Positions 24,251-39,284 of a DNA stretch of 64,000 nucleotides are shown here, piece by piece (the stretch's first letter is position 1; the number at the start of each line of letters is the position of its first letter). The notes beneath the pieces are model-generated. The model saw only the letters and a program-made list of their open reading frames with translations. It searched no databases and was not told where the DNA came from. The translations under genes were made by a program, and so were the position numbers. The stretch spans positions 47,135,551 through 47,199,550 of the forward strand of contig CM054140.1 in NCBI GenBank assembly GCA_028751875.1, given 5' to 3'. The stretch is from Rapana venosa. Lineage: Eukaryota; Mollusca; Gastropoda; Neogastropoda; Muricidae.

Positions 24251-24778
24251 TACTTTTAATCCTGACTCAAGTGCCTCTAGCATGGAGCATGGAGTTGTGA
24301 GTGTCTTTGTTTTGGGTGAACATTAATGTCCTTGTGGAGTGTTTTATATTTAAACGTCCTTGTTTAACCCCTTTTTTCATGACTGACTAGCAGCACATCA
24401 AAACTTTAGCCCATCCCCTCCACTGTTTCCTCCCGCTACTGTGGGAGTAATCAGTTCCTAACCGACATTTCTTTCTAAAAACATAAATTACACGCGGTAA
24501 TTTTGTGCCCCGATTTTTTTTCTGCAAACTAATGCATTATCATATAAATTTTTGGCAAGTAAAGACTAAATTGGGTCTCATGAATTACAGTGAAAAATAC
24601 TTTGACTCTACATGTCCGAGAACAATGACTACTCCCTCTATTACGTCAGCGAGAACTTGGAGTTTACAAAGTTTTGCATTCCAATCGCATTGATCGTCAC
24701 GATGTGATTTCACTCAGGTGACCGGCCTCTTCAGATTTGACATTGACCTTGTGAAGTTCCACTGGGATAGATCGAAAA
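24251..24778. other. Unique DNA upstream of exon 1a
   Basis: No repeat recognised. Probable 5' flank and leader of the alternative first exon, including the CRE-like site and an in-frame stop at 24752. Confidence 0.4.
24641..24648 (+). promoter_or_regulatory. CRE/ATF-like site upstream of alternative first exon
   Basis: The sequence TTACGTCA lies about 130 bases upstream of the ATG at 24779. It resembles a CREB/ATF half-palindrome. No TATA box is evident between it and the ATG. A match this short can arise by chance; it is listed only because it sits where a promoter for the alternative 5' module would be. Confidence 0.25.
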
Positions 24779-24924
24779 ATGCCGAATTCAAAGCCGAAGA
24801 ATGGTAATACTTCTTCCCAAGATTACGTGAATCTGATTTACACGGATACTGACAGCGATACTGTGCCTGATCTGAATCTTCCACCTTTGAAAGGAAAGAA
24901 GACAAAAGTTAAAACAAAAACAAG
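24779..24924 (+). CDS. Alternative first coding exon (exon 1a), cytoplasmic N-terminus
   Basis: The exon opens with an ATG that has an in-frame TGA 27 bases upstream (24752-24754), so this is the first possible in-frame start. It encodes 48 codons plus two bases: a polar start (MPNSKPKNGN), an acidic stretch (YTDSDSDTVPDL), then a very basic end (KGKKTKVKTKT). It ends at AAG|GTAAAC in phase 2. The next exon at 29066 supplies the third base of an Arg codon and continues in frame into a transmembrane segment. The order acidic patch, basic block, membrane helix is the layout of the EFCAB14 N-terminus, but the residues are not obviously homologous to exon 1b. It could instead be the 5' end of a separate gene. 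Too short for routine ORF calling, so RNA evidence matters. Confidence 0.6.
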
Positions 24925-29065
<4,141 letters not shown>

Positions 29066-29244
29066 AAGAAATCCAACCTTGCAGCATCAGCCGGTCAGCG
29101 TGACTGTGAAAAATGCATGCTCAGCATGCACAGTGGTCAGAGTCATCTTGAGTGCTGTCTTTTCTGGAGCCATTCTGGCTCTGGCCGTCACCTCATACTG
29201 GCTGATGCAGCAGATCACTGAGCTGAAGGATCAGATCAACACAT
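29066..29244 (+). CDS. Alternative transmembrane exon (exon 2a)
   Basis: The exon starts after ATTACAG and ends at ACACAT|GTGAGT, a strong donor. It enters in phase 2 and leaves in phase 1. It encodes 59 complete codons: a juxtamembrane N-A-C-S-A-C motif, a hydrophobic segment of about 22 residues (VVRVILSAVFSGAILALAV, then TSYWLM), and the start of a coiled coil (QQITELKDQINT). Exon 2b at 35027 has the same plan: C-F-T-C, a hydrophobic helix ending in IWM, then LKRDFNDLRDRLQL, with the same phases. I infer a duplicated membrane-anchor exon. The only plus-strand exons found downstream in a compatible phase are those of the EFCAB14 gene, so joining to 37240 is the simplest reading. Confidence 0.68.
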
Positions 29245-29339
29245 GTGAGTCAAGAGGTGGCTTTCTTGCTGTGGTTTGTGTGGGGGGGGGGGGGATTGTC
29301 TGTCTGTGTGTGGCTATGTGTGTTATGTAATAGCTAATA

Positions 29340-30790
29340 TTGTGTGTGGCTGTCTCTCAGTAGACTGTGTTTGCTGTCTCTATGTGTCTGTGTGGCTGTC
29401 TCTCTGTGTCTGTGTGTGACTGTGTGTGTTTGGTTGTCCCTCTGTGTCTGTGTGTGACTGGGGCTGCCTATCTGTTGCTGTACATATATGTCTCTGTGGT
29501 CTGTGTATGGCTGTTGTCTGTGTGGCTGTCTCTCTGTAGTCTGTGTATGACTGTCTCTCTTTGTGTGTGGCTGTCTGTGTGGCTGTCTCTCTGTATCTGT
29601 GTGGCTTTGTCTGTGTTTAGCTGTCTCTCTGTGGCTGTATGTGGCTGTCTGTGTGGCTATCTCTCTGTATCTGTGTGGCTGTCTGTGTGTGGCTGTCTCT
29701 CTGTATCTGTGTGGCTGGCTGTGTGGCTGCCTCTCTGTATCTGTGTGGCTGGCTGTGTGGCTGTCTCTCTGTATCTGTGTGGCTGGCTGTGTGGCTGTCT
29801 CTCTCAGTCTCTGTGGCTGTCTGTGTGTGGCTATCTCTCTGTATCTGTGTGGCTGTCTGTGTGTGGCTGTCTCTCTGTATCTGTGTGGCTGGCTGTGTGG
29901 CTGTCTCTCTGTATCTGTGTGGCTGGCTGTGTGGCTGTCTCTCTGTGGCTGTCTGTGTGTGGCTATCTCTCTGTATCTGTGTGGCTGTCTCTGTATCTGT
30001 GTGGCTGTGTCTGTGTGTGGCTATCTCTCTGTATCTGTGTGGCTGCCTGTGTGGCTATCTCTCTGTATCTGTGTGGCTGTCTGTGTGGCTGTCTCTCTGT
30101 ATCTGTGTGGCTGTCTGTGTGGCTGTCTCTCTGTATCTGTGTGGCTGGCTGTGTGGCTGTCTCTCTGTATCTGTGTGGCTGCTGTGTGGCGTCTCTCTGT
30201 GCTGTCTGTGTGTGGCTATCTCTCTGTGATCTGTGTGGCTGTCTCCTGTATCTGTGTGGCTGTGTCTGTGTGTGGCTGTCTCTCTGTATCTGTGTGGCTG
30301 CTGTGTGGCTATCTCTCTGTACTGTGTGGCTGTCTGTGTGGCTGTCTCTCTGTATCTGTGTGCTGTCTGTGTGGCTGTCTCTCTGTATCTGTGTGGCTGT
30401 GCTGTGTGTGGCTGTCTCTCTGTATCTGTGTGGCTGCCTGTGTGGCTGTCTCTCTGTATCTGTGTGGCTTCTGTCTGTGTGTGCTGTCTCTCTCTGTATC
30501 TGTGTGGCTGTCGGGTGTGGCTGTCTCTCTGTATCTGTGTGGCTGTCTGTGTGTGGCTGTCTCTCTGTATCTGTGTGGCTGTGTCTGTGTGTGTGGCTTC
30601 TCTCTGTATCTGTGTGGCGTGTCTGTGTGTGGCTGTCTCTCTGTATCTGTGTGGCTGTGTCTGTGTGTGGCTGTTTGTGTGTCTGTGGCTGTCTGCGTGG
30701 CTGTCACTCTGTCAGTCTGTGTCTGTCTGTGACTCACTGTGTGGCTGTCTTTCTCTGTGTGGCTGTCACTCTCTGTGTGGCTATTTCAGT
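29340..30790 (+). repeat. 1.4-kb TGTGTGGCTG/TCTCTCTGTATC minisatellite
   Basis: Dozens of copies of a unit near 34 bases built from GGCTGTCTGTGTGTGGCTGT and CTCTCTGTATCTGTGT. Units between 29600 and 30180 are highly uniform; those after 30180 carry many single-base deletions. The longest open frame in the window (29367-30800) runs through it only because the unit lacks stops; it is not a gene. Confidence 0.95.
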
Positions 30791-31409
30791 ATTTGGTTAG
30801 CTGCTTGCTTTAGTCAAAAGACAAACCGGATGGTTTTATTGATGACAGACTCAGTGACTGGTGGTATGTTTGATTTCTTTTTAAAAACAAAGAGGAAAGC
30901 TGATTGGTTGTTTTATTGTTTGGTTGATTGGGTGGCTGGTTGGAAGGTTTGGTTTGTAAGTTTACTTGGTTTTGGAGTTTTTTTTTCAATGTTTTTTTGT
31001 TTTTGTAAAAAGCTATATTCTATAGGTGTGTTTGTGTATGTTCGCATGTAACCCTTGAGAAGATGTAACTGCTAAAAAGTGAAACCTCATTGATCTTCAA
31101 ATATTCATTGTCCTTTTTTTTTTTTAACAATGTGTAGCCTAATTATTGAAAAGTGTGACTGGATTCCTTACTTTTAAAATGGGAAGGGGGTGGGGGGTTG
31201 TTTGGGTTTTTTTGTTGTTGGGTTGTTGTTGTGGGGTTTTGTTGTTGTTTTTTGGGGGGGTTATTGTTCTTTCGGTGTGTTTTTTGGGGGGTCATATGGT
31301 TTTATGATAAAGGACAATGTTGATATTTATAATTAAAACTGAAAATAACCAAACAAAAATGAGTCACCTTGTATTCTATGTTCATGGTACAGATTTTGAA
31401 TGGAGTGTC

Positions 31410-31477
<68 letters not shown>

Positions 31478-31492
31478 TGTGTGTTGTGTGTG

Positions 31493-31525
<33 letters not shown>

Positions 31526-31566
31526 TGGGAATGCTTATTCTGTTACCCATGAAAAATAAAGATGCA

Positions 31567-31641
<75 letters not shown>

Positions 31642-32216
31642 TTCTTTTCATTCTTTCTTTCTTTTCTTTCTTTCTTTCTTTCTTGTTGCTTTTTCTCTTT
31701 CTTTGGGGTGATTTTTTTTTTTTTTTTTTGGGGGGGGGGCTTTTGTGTAGATATTTTTCACCTATACTGTATGAGTGTATTGGTATGGGCTTTATTTTAT
31801 TTTATTATCATATATTTCCCTATGGGCGGGAACTGGATGTAAAAAAGCACATGGGTGCTTATTCATTATCCTCGAAATAAAAGAATTTGTCATTGTCATT
31901 GTCTCTCTCGCCGCTGGCATAAAACAGATCCAAGGGATGAAATCGCGATCAACCGATAACAATGTAAATAAAGTCGAGTTATCTCTCATAGACCGCACCC
32001 ATCACACACCCCCAGTTTTTCTAAACCTTGAAATTGGGCTATAGATTTCCTTTTCTTCCCTTTCGTTTTTTGTTGTTTTGTTTTTTTATCGCGATCACGC
32101 AAAACTTGCAACGATTACAAATATCAATCTGACCCCCAAGATCAAACGAAGCAATGACTGTATTGTTTTGCTCATGAAATCGGAACTCGCAATTTTTTGT
32201 TGACATAAAAATGACG
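30791..32216. other. Between minisatellite and exon 1b promoter
   Basis: T/G-rich DNA, (CT)n 31410-31475 with (TG)n to 31523, (CT)n 31571-31640, a SINE tail fragment at 31818-31900, then unique DNA rising in CpG toward the promoter. Confidence 0.6.
31818..31900 (+). mobile_element. SINE 3' fragment, tail type A
   Basis: GGGAACTGGATGTAAAAAAG, hairpin GCACATGGGTGC and TTATCCTCGAAATAAAAGAA. Only the tail is present. Confidence 0.8.
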
Positions 32217-32224
32217 ACTTCCGG
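32217..32224 (+). promoter_or_regulatory. ETS-type site in presumptive core promoter of exon 1b
   Basis: ACTTCCGG, a consensus ETS-family site, lies about 100 bases upstream of the coding start in a locally CpG-richer stretch (32210-32280) without a TATA box. A GCGTCA half-CRE follows at about 32257. This is typical of TATA-less housekeeping promoters, which suits a broadly expressed membrane protein. Function is inferred. Confidence 0.35.
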
Positions 32225-32307
32225 TTCAATCGTCTGCTGTCCACTCGCAATCGTCGCGTCACAGGCTGGGCCTTGCCAAAAGAAGGCGCATCATTGATTA
32301 TTAGCCT

Positions 32308-32322
32308 ATGCCTCCATCCTGA
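32308..32322 (+). other. Four-codon upstream ORF overlapping the main start codon
   Basis: ATG CCT CCA TCC TGA encodes M-P-P-S and stops. Its TGA shares its last base with the ATG of the main ORF (TGATG, 32320-32324). If both are on the mRNA, ribosomes ending the short ORF stop exactly on the next start, an arrangement that can allow termination-reinitiation. Visible in the sequence; the translational effect is inference. Confidence 0.5.
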
Positions 32323-32596
32323 TGCTTTTGAGAAAAACCAGCCCGATGAATGATTCCATCGACGACCCTGTTCCGGACAACGCCAAATTAATCAAACTGG
32401 AAGCTGGGAGGTCCAGCGTACAATTTAAGCCGTCGAAAAGAATGAAGAAGCGGAGACAGTTGGATGCTCTGGTTGGCAACGACAAGAAACTGTCGCGCCG
32501 TAAGCCCAGTGCGCACGAGCTCCTTCGCTCCAACGATTCGGGGTCGTCCGAGGTGGAGGAGTTTGGTATTATACATGGTCACAAACTGGAAAAGAG
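32322..32596 (+). CDS. EFCAB14: EFCAB14-like exon 1b: cytoplasmic N-terminus
   Basis: This encodes 91 codons plus two bases and ends AAGAG|GTAAGC in phase 2. The first ATG (32322) begins MLLRKTSPMNDSIDD; a second in-frame ATG lies at 32346, and a third at 32442 begins MKKRRQLDALVG, which lines up with the start of vertebrate EFCAB14. The upstream 40 residues are therefore either a lineage extension or partly untranslated. I chose the first ATG because the frame is open and the composition is protein-like (acidic DSIDDPVPDN, basic KPSKRMKKRR). After the basic cluster come SRRKPSAHELLRSND and an acidic Ser-rich patch ending SEVEEFGII, the best family landmarks. A four-codon upstream ORF overlaps the first ATG. 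Confidence 0.85.
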
Positions 32597-32846
32597 GTAA
32601 GCGTTAGTTTATTTGTCATTGTTAGAATGTTAACGTAGACTCGTGTCAGTCCATGTGTGTGTGTGTCTCTCTCTCTCGTAGTCACACCAGCTCAGCTTTG
32701 ATGTCGATGTACGAAAATGTGAATAGTGCTTAAGGCGTGATTGTGTTTGTGACCCCCGTATCAATGATAGTAAACAAACAATAAAATCGGTCATGTTTAT
32801 CAGTCGAAAACATTGAGATAAGGGAAAAGCTGTTTTTCCCTCTTCC

Positions 32847-32902
<56 letters not shown>

Positions 32903-33059
32903 TTTCTGGTGATGTATTTTGTTGGGTTTTTTTCTTTTGTTTGTTTGTTTGGGGTCTTGTTTTTTTGTTTGGAGGGGGGGTGTTTGGGGTTTTTTTTAAA
33001 AATTTTTTTCCCCCTTTTGTTTCTAGTGTGTGAGAGTATAAGTATTGGGTTTATTATTA

Positions 33060-33150
33060 AGATGTATCCCTACCGGTGGGGACTGGATGTAAAAAAGCAC
33101 ATGAGTCCTTATTCATTATCCTCGAAATAAAAGAATTTGTCATTGGCATT
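33060..33150 (+). mobile_element. SINE 3' fragment, tail type A
   Basis: ACCGGTGGGGACTGGATGTA, a mutated hairpin GCACATGAGTCC and ATCCTCGAAATAAAAGAATT. Nearly identical to the fragment at 31818. Confidence 0.8.
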
Positions 33151-33819
33151 GCCATGGTCTCTCTCTTTCTCAGGAAGAAATAATGCATACCTAGTTTGAT
33201 AATAATGATATTGAATAGTTTTCAATTGCTTTTTTGCCACTGAAAAAGGAGGTACAGAGTGCCTTACAGTTACATCAACACAATCAATATTTACACATGA
33301 ACCATTGTACTAGTTTTGTTTGAGCCACATAACAGTAATGCAATACAATTTTTTACATGATATAGTAGAACACACTTAAAACATAGATGCACACACACAC
33401 ACACACACACACACTACCCAAATATCATACTCATAGTATTGTGATATGTTAATAATGGAATAAGTATCTATAGGAAGTTTTGAATGAGTTGAGATGAGAT
33501 GAGTTTCTGGACAGTGTTTACAAATAATCTTGGATTAGAATTGGAGTGGAGTTCATTGAACATTGAAAAAGCAAAGCAAAACAAAACAAACCAGGGAAAT
33601 ATATTCATGAGATTTTGAACATACCTTGACAATGCAATTGCAAGCACCCAAAAAGACTCGCTCACCAACATGCTACACACATGACATATATACTGTATTT
33701 CATTTGCCTGGACAAACACACACACACACACATGCACTGTGTACTGAGTCTCTCTCATACACATGCATATAATGATATATAATGTTATAGGCATGCTTGC
33801 ATGCTGTCTCTCTCTCTCT

Positions 33820-33877
<58 letters not shown>

Positions 33878-33884
33878 CCCCACA

Positions 33885-33936
<52 letters not shown>

Positions 33937-34039
33937 ATACAAAACAAACAAAAAACTTCAACAATCTTTTGCACTTTTCTTACCATGCGTTCCAAGTTGT
34001 CCAGTCACTGTCTGCCTACTCCATTGAAGATGGAGACTT

Positions 34040-34142
34040 TTTTTTTTCGAGGATAATGGAAAAAGCACCTGTGTGCTTTTAACAAAATTTTTACATCCAC
34101 TGAGGATCCAGTCCCTGTGTGTATGCAGTTTTGTAAATTGTG
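34040..34142 (-). mobile_element. SINE 3' fragment, tail type A
   Basis: TTTCGAGGATAATGGAAAAA, GTGTGCTTTTAAC, GTCCCTGTGTGTATGCAGTT in reverse orientation. Confidence 0.8.
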
Positions 34143-34351
34143 TGTGTGTGTGTAGAGAGAGAGAGAGGATGGAGAGAGAGAGGAGGGAGGGAGAGAGAGA
34201 AATTCTATGCAAAGGAAATGTATCAGATGTTTTTTTTGGTTTTTTAATCATTAAATTTTATTTATTTTTTTATCTGTAAAATGTAGGAGGTATTTACATC
34301 ATTCCTGATCTCAGCTCCAAAGAAAACAAAGAAAGAAACACACACAACCCC

Positions 34352-34384
<33 letters not shown>

Positions 34385-34810
34385 CAAACAAGCAAGCTGG
34401 TAATGCAAAAAAAAAAAAAAAAAAGGAGAGTAAAATAATCAAGTAAACTACATGTATTAAACTTATAAAGGTATTACAGTGATGCAGTATAATAAGGGTT
34501 TTTTTTTGTTTGGTTGGTTGTTGTCGTTGTTGTTGTTTGGGGGGGTTGTTTGCTGTGACAAAAAATACTCCAGGGATTGTAAAAATGTTTAGTAGCACTT
34601 TTTTCTCAGTGCCAATATTGCTGTGCTTGTTGAATGTTTTCTTGACTATGAAATTTTTTTATGTTACCATAGTCACAAGCATGTGCACACACAGTCACAC
34701 ACACACATACGCACATGCACACACACACGTACATAGTGACACATACAGTGACGCACGCATGCGCCCACACACACACACACACACACACACACTCTCTCTC
34801 TCTCTCTTTG

Positions 34811-34873
<63 letters not shown>

Positions 34874-35026
34874 CCTCTCTCACACACACATACTCATGTC
34901 ATCCTCTTCTATCCTTTACTTTTTTTATGTTCATTCTGAAACATTTTAGTTCAAATACATACAACTGAAAATGTCCATAATAATTAATATTGAATGACAA
35001 AGTCAGAATCTTTGCGTTTTTTTCAG

Positions 35027-35175
35027 CTGGACATCGTCAAGCTGCTGCTTCACCTGTTACACTCTGACCTGTGCCCTGCTGGTGACCTCCTGTCTGCTGG
35101 CCTGTGCCACCCTCATCTGGATGCATCTGGAACTGAAACGCGACTTTAATGACCTTAGGGACAGATTGCAATTAG
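35027..35175 (+). CDS. EFCAB14: EFCAB14-like exon 2b: transmembrane anchor
   Basis: The acceptor is GTTTTTTTCAG|C and the donor TTAG|GTCTCG, a weaker one. It enters in phase 2 and leaves in phase 1. It encodes S-W-T-S-S-S-C-C-F-T-C, then a hydrophobic helix of about 21 residues (YTLTCALLVTSCLLACATLI), then WMHLELKRDFNDLRDRLQL, an amphipathic start of the coiled coil. Vertebrate EFCAB14 has a C-C-x-x-C and a helix ending V-W-M at this point, so the match is good. Exon 2a at 29066 is a likely paralogous copy. The donor GTCTCG departs from GTRAGT, which could make its use conditional. Confidence 0.83.
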
Positions 35176-37239
35176 GTCTCGCAGGGTTTTTTTATGTATA
35201 TCATTTGTCAGAAAATGTATCATTATGGACACAAATTGCAGTTAGGTCCTGCAGGACCTTTTGCATTTTGTTATAAAATGATAGTTATTACAAGAATAGG
35301 GGCAAAGTGAAGATATTCTTTACAGTGTTCATGTAGTGGTGTACACTTATCCTGCAGGAATATTTCTTCTACATTTGTGATATAAAATATATAATTGTCA
35401 TGAGGAACACATAGCTGTTAGGTTTTGTCAGAATCTTTCAAACAGTTTTGTAATTGATTGTTATCGGGGACAGATTCCAAGAAATTTTAGGGGTTTTATT
35501 TTTTTCATCATCATAATTTTTTTTTCATCATTGGAAATATCATTGTCATTTAGGGACATTTTGGAATCAGTTTTTAAAGGATTTTGTTTAGATTTGTTGT
35601 GTAATATTCTTTACAGGGACATTGGCTTTGCTATGATGAAAGTATTTCACCTTCTCTTGTTCAATTTTGTGATGGATTCTATTAAATGTCAGTTTTGTGG
35701 TTGCATCACATTTTGATTTATGCATGGATGGATGATGTTGTAATGACTAAAACCTCATTTGATTTTACTATTTTTAGTTTACCCAGAAGGCATCATTATC
35801 ATACCATTGAATATTCTGGGCTCGCCACATAGCAATGATTTGGGCAGCTTGTTTATGACTTTATGTCCCAGTGTACTCCAGATGCTCAGGACGCGTACTG
35901 AATAAATAGTCTAAACAAGTGAATGTTCCCCATTTCACTCTGTTCTTGTTTCATGTACTGAATAAAGCTTTTTTTTATGTAAACTCTTCCAAAATATTGC
36001 GAAAGATTTTCTGATGAAATCCTGTCATGTTGTGATCATGCCAAAGTTTTACTTTTAGTTACTGGCTTTGCTTGGTGTTGGATATATCAATATATGTAAA
36101 TATATGGGCTGTAACAAGCTGTGAAGGGAAACTCTGTATTGATCAGTTTTTTTACAGTGCACATTTATCCTGAAACATGATAGATTGTGGCCATTGGATG
36201 ATACAGTGAGACTGACTTGGATCAATAGACTTCTTTCTCCCTAAACGCCATGATGAGTGACAGGGGCCCTGCTCTGATTTTTGTCTGTGTGTATTTTGGG
36301 CAAGTTGAACTTGATGAAGTCGGTCCCACTCACCAATCTCACGATAATAAAATGTAGTAATAATAATAATAAATGAAATTTATGTAGCACTATATCTTGT
36401 AAAAAAAAAAACCCAAATCAAAGCACTTGGATTCATTCCACTCCCACACATGCAACCAACAATGATTAATAGTTTAACAAATTCAAATACACACAAGCGC
36501 GCACACACACACACACATACACACACACAGGTTATATGCTTCAAACAGGGTGATGGGAACTTTGGCCATTGAAGGCAAGGACAGATAATTATGAGATGAA
36601 ACTATAGGGGGAAGTCTTAGGTTTGAAATAGGTATGTCTTGAGGCTGGATTTAAAAGGATTTACATGTAATGATATGTATATACAGAGAGAGAGAGACAG
36701 AGAGAAATAGTGCCTTAGTGACAATGCCTTTGTGACCGTCCACCACAAAATCAGTCGCATTAACCTGACCCTCTTTTTCTGCTTGGGGTCATGTTAGGCA
36801 GGTGGGGGCCAAGTTTTCAATTCTGAGTGTTTTCAAATTATAAGCTTTCTTCTACCTTGTACTGGAGTACCAAGGCATAATTTTGTTTTCTTTTGCTCTA
36901 AAAACTTGTTTGAAACACCCAAACCCCTCATCCTTACCGCCTAACATTACAGCGTGAAATTTGTCGACTTCTCATTTTGTCACTTCTTGAAGTCTAGAAT
37001 TTCAATTTGTAATAACTGTTCATAGAATTTTCTGATTCTCAATCTGGTTTTGGGTTTGTTTGTTTTTGTGAGGGAGGTGTTCTATTGAATAGCTTTTTTT
37101 ATTATTACAAAATAACATGTTAAAAACTAAAAAAATTAAACGCATACATGTGCAATGACTCGACCCATTATGTGGTGAAAGGCCTCACTCATCCTTTGCA
37201 CTTGTAACCATGCTGGATTCGTTTGTCTTTGTTTTCCAG
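35176..37239 (+). other. Intron 2b-3
   Basis: AT-rich, with a recurring ATTGCAGTTAGGTCTGCAGG-like phrase (35165-35260, 35395-35480) suggesting old short duplications of the exon 2b end. Contains an inverted-repeat element at 36733-37184. Confidence 0.6.
36733..37184. mobile_element. Inverted-repeat element (MITE-like), copy 2
   Basis: Aligns with 11754-12177 throughout: CACAAAATCAGTCGCATT at the left end, GTACCAAGGCATAATTTTGT, CTTCTCATTTTGTCACTTCT and ATTTCAATTTGTAATAACTG inside, CATTATGTGGTGAAAGG at the right end. The right end is about 55 bases from the exon 3 acceptor. Confidence 0.75.
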
Positions 37240-37385
37240 TGGAGAACAAGAATGCAGGCACCCCAGAAGAATTCCAGGCCCTGCAGTCCAGACTGAATTT
37301 GATTGACAAGTCCCTGAATGACATCAGGACTGGCAAGCATGGATTACAAAGTCTGAACGAAAGTATCGTCAGTATGCAGGCACAG
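37240..37385 (+). CDS. EFCAB14: EFCAB14-like exon 3: luminal coiled coil, first shared exon
   Basis: The acceptor is TTTTCCAG|TG and the donor CACAG|GTGAGA. It enters in phase 1 and leaves in phase 0, with 48 complete codons: ENKNAGTPEEFQALQS, then RLNLIDKSLNDIRTGK, HGLQSLNESIVSMQAQ. Hydrophobic residues at heptad spacing indicate a coiled coil; N-E-S is a possible N-glycosylation site. Either upstream transmembrane exon joins it: exon 2b gives a Val at the junction, exon 2a a Leu. The end of an inverted-repeat element lies about 55 bases before the acceptor. Confidence 0.9.
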
Positions 37386-38239
<854 letters not shown>

Positions 38240-38329
38240 ATTGCTTCCTTGACAGCAACACAGCAGCAGCAACAGCAGAGCATCAAGACGTCCAGTTCAA
38301 ACAACAATAACCCTGAGGATGTGAAAAAA
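38240..38329 (+). CDS. EFCAB14: EFCAB14-like exon 4: Gln/Asn-rich segment
   Basis: Ninety bases, phase 0 at both ends: IASLTATQQQQQQSIK then TSSSNNNNPEDVKK. The acceptor is GTGTTGCAG|A. The donor I chose is AAAAAA|GTCAGT; GAT|GTGAAA nine bases earlier would also keep the frame. The Gln run and the Asn run look like in-frame triplet expansions. They break the coiled coil and probably form a flexible linker. Confidence 0.75.
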
Positions 38330-39161
38330 GTCAGTTGAGGCATTTTTCATCTGACTGTTGAATACGAAACATTTCTTTTTCTTTTTATTTTGTTTTTATT
38401 TTACTGCTGAAAAATTGTGTTCAGTTTTGATGTTTTGTCTACTATCACTAAGTACTGTTTATTTTAACTGACTTGCTAACAGTACATGTCTACCACCGTT
38501 TTTAAAGAGAAATAATTGAATACATGAAGAAGACATACTGACATTTATCATTCACTCAATATATCATTCATCTGTTTAAACCTATTTACCAAAAAAAATT
38601 TTTAAAAGAGGGGGAAAAGATATGTGTGTACAGAATATTCATTTAGGGAGGGGGTGAGGGGACCAACAACAAGAAGAAAAAAGACTCAATCTAAGACGCA
38701 TCTCCCTCGTCCCCGACACTACACCCAAAAAAAAGAAGTAAAGTCTGATTAGAGTTTCCCAGGAAATGAAACAGTGTACAGATTTAGTGGCTCTTTACTA
38801 TTTTTTGACTAGAGTGGGTAGAAACCAGCCCCGATTTTAAGACAGAAAAATCTGCCCTGACTGTTGATATATATTCTGTACAGAAAGGGCCAGAGAGTGA
38901 CAGCCCTGATATGTGTCAGGCCTCTGTAGTCAGCGGGGCTATAAACAACAGGATTGGATTGGATTGGATTGGAAAAGACAAGAACATTGGCTGTTAGTGT
39001 ACCAACCAATTGTTCGTTCTGTTTTGTAGTGGTTTTGATGAATGGTTTGTTCAAAAAGGAGATCATTTTCTGTTTCTAGAAAATTCCTATATTCTTAAGG
39101 TTTTTACTAAAAAAAAATTTGTGTGTGTACATGTTTTGTGTAATGAATTCATTGTGTGCAG
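38330..39161 (+). other. Intron 4-5
   Basis: AT-rich, with a short (GGATT)n at 38950-38972. Nothing else recognised. Confidence 0.6.
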
Positions 39162-39284
39162 ACTGTGGCGGATCTGGGGAGCGGTCTTAATTCAGCACAG
39201 AGCGACATCAGTACTCTGAAAGAGTCTCAGAAGACTTTTACTTCCCAGCTAGGCCAGATAACTGCTAAAGTTACTGCGCTGGAG
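39162..39284 (+). CDS. EFCAB14: EFCAB14-like exon 5: coiled coil
   Basis: 123 bases, 41 codons, phase 0-0, acceptor GTGTGCAG|A and donor CTGGAG|GTGAGT. The product runs TVADLGSGLNSAQSDI, STLKESQKTFTSQLGQ, ITAKVTALE, with clear heptad spacing (L, L, I, L, L, I, V, L). Exon 8 has the same length and phase, compatible with an old exon duplication, though residue identity is low. Confidence 0.85.

Larger units (their letters stand above)
32597..35026 (+). other. Intron 1b-2b
   Basis: Contains (CT)n at 32850-32899, SINE tail fragments at 33060-33150 (+) and 34040-34140 (-), CT/CA arrays at 33808-33932 and 34680-34885, and a 29-base C run at 34354-34382. No exon seen. Confidence 0.7.

Noticed and set aside
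29367..30800. 477-codon plus-strand open frame, the longest in the window
   Set aside because: It runs entirely through a TGTGTGGCTG minisatellite that is open in more than one plus frame. The composition (Cys, Val, Leu, Ser, Trp only) reflects the repeat.
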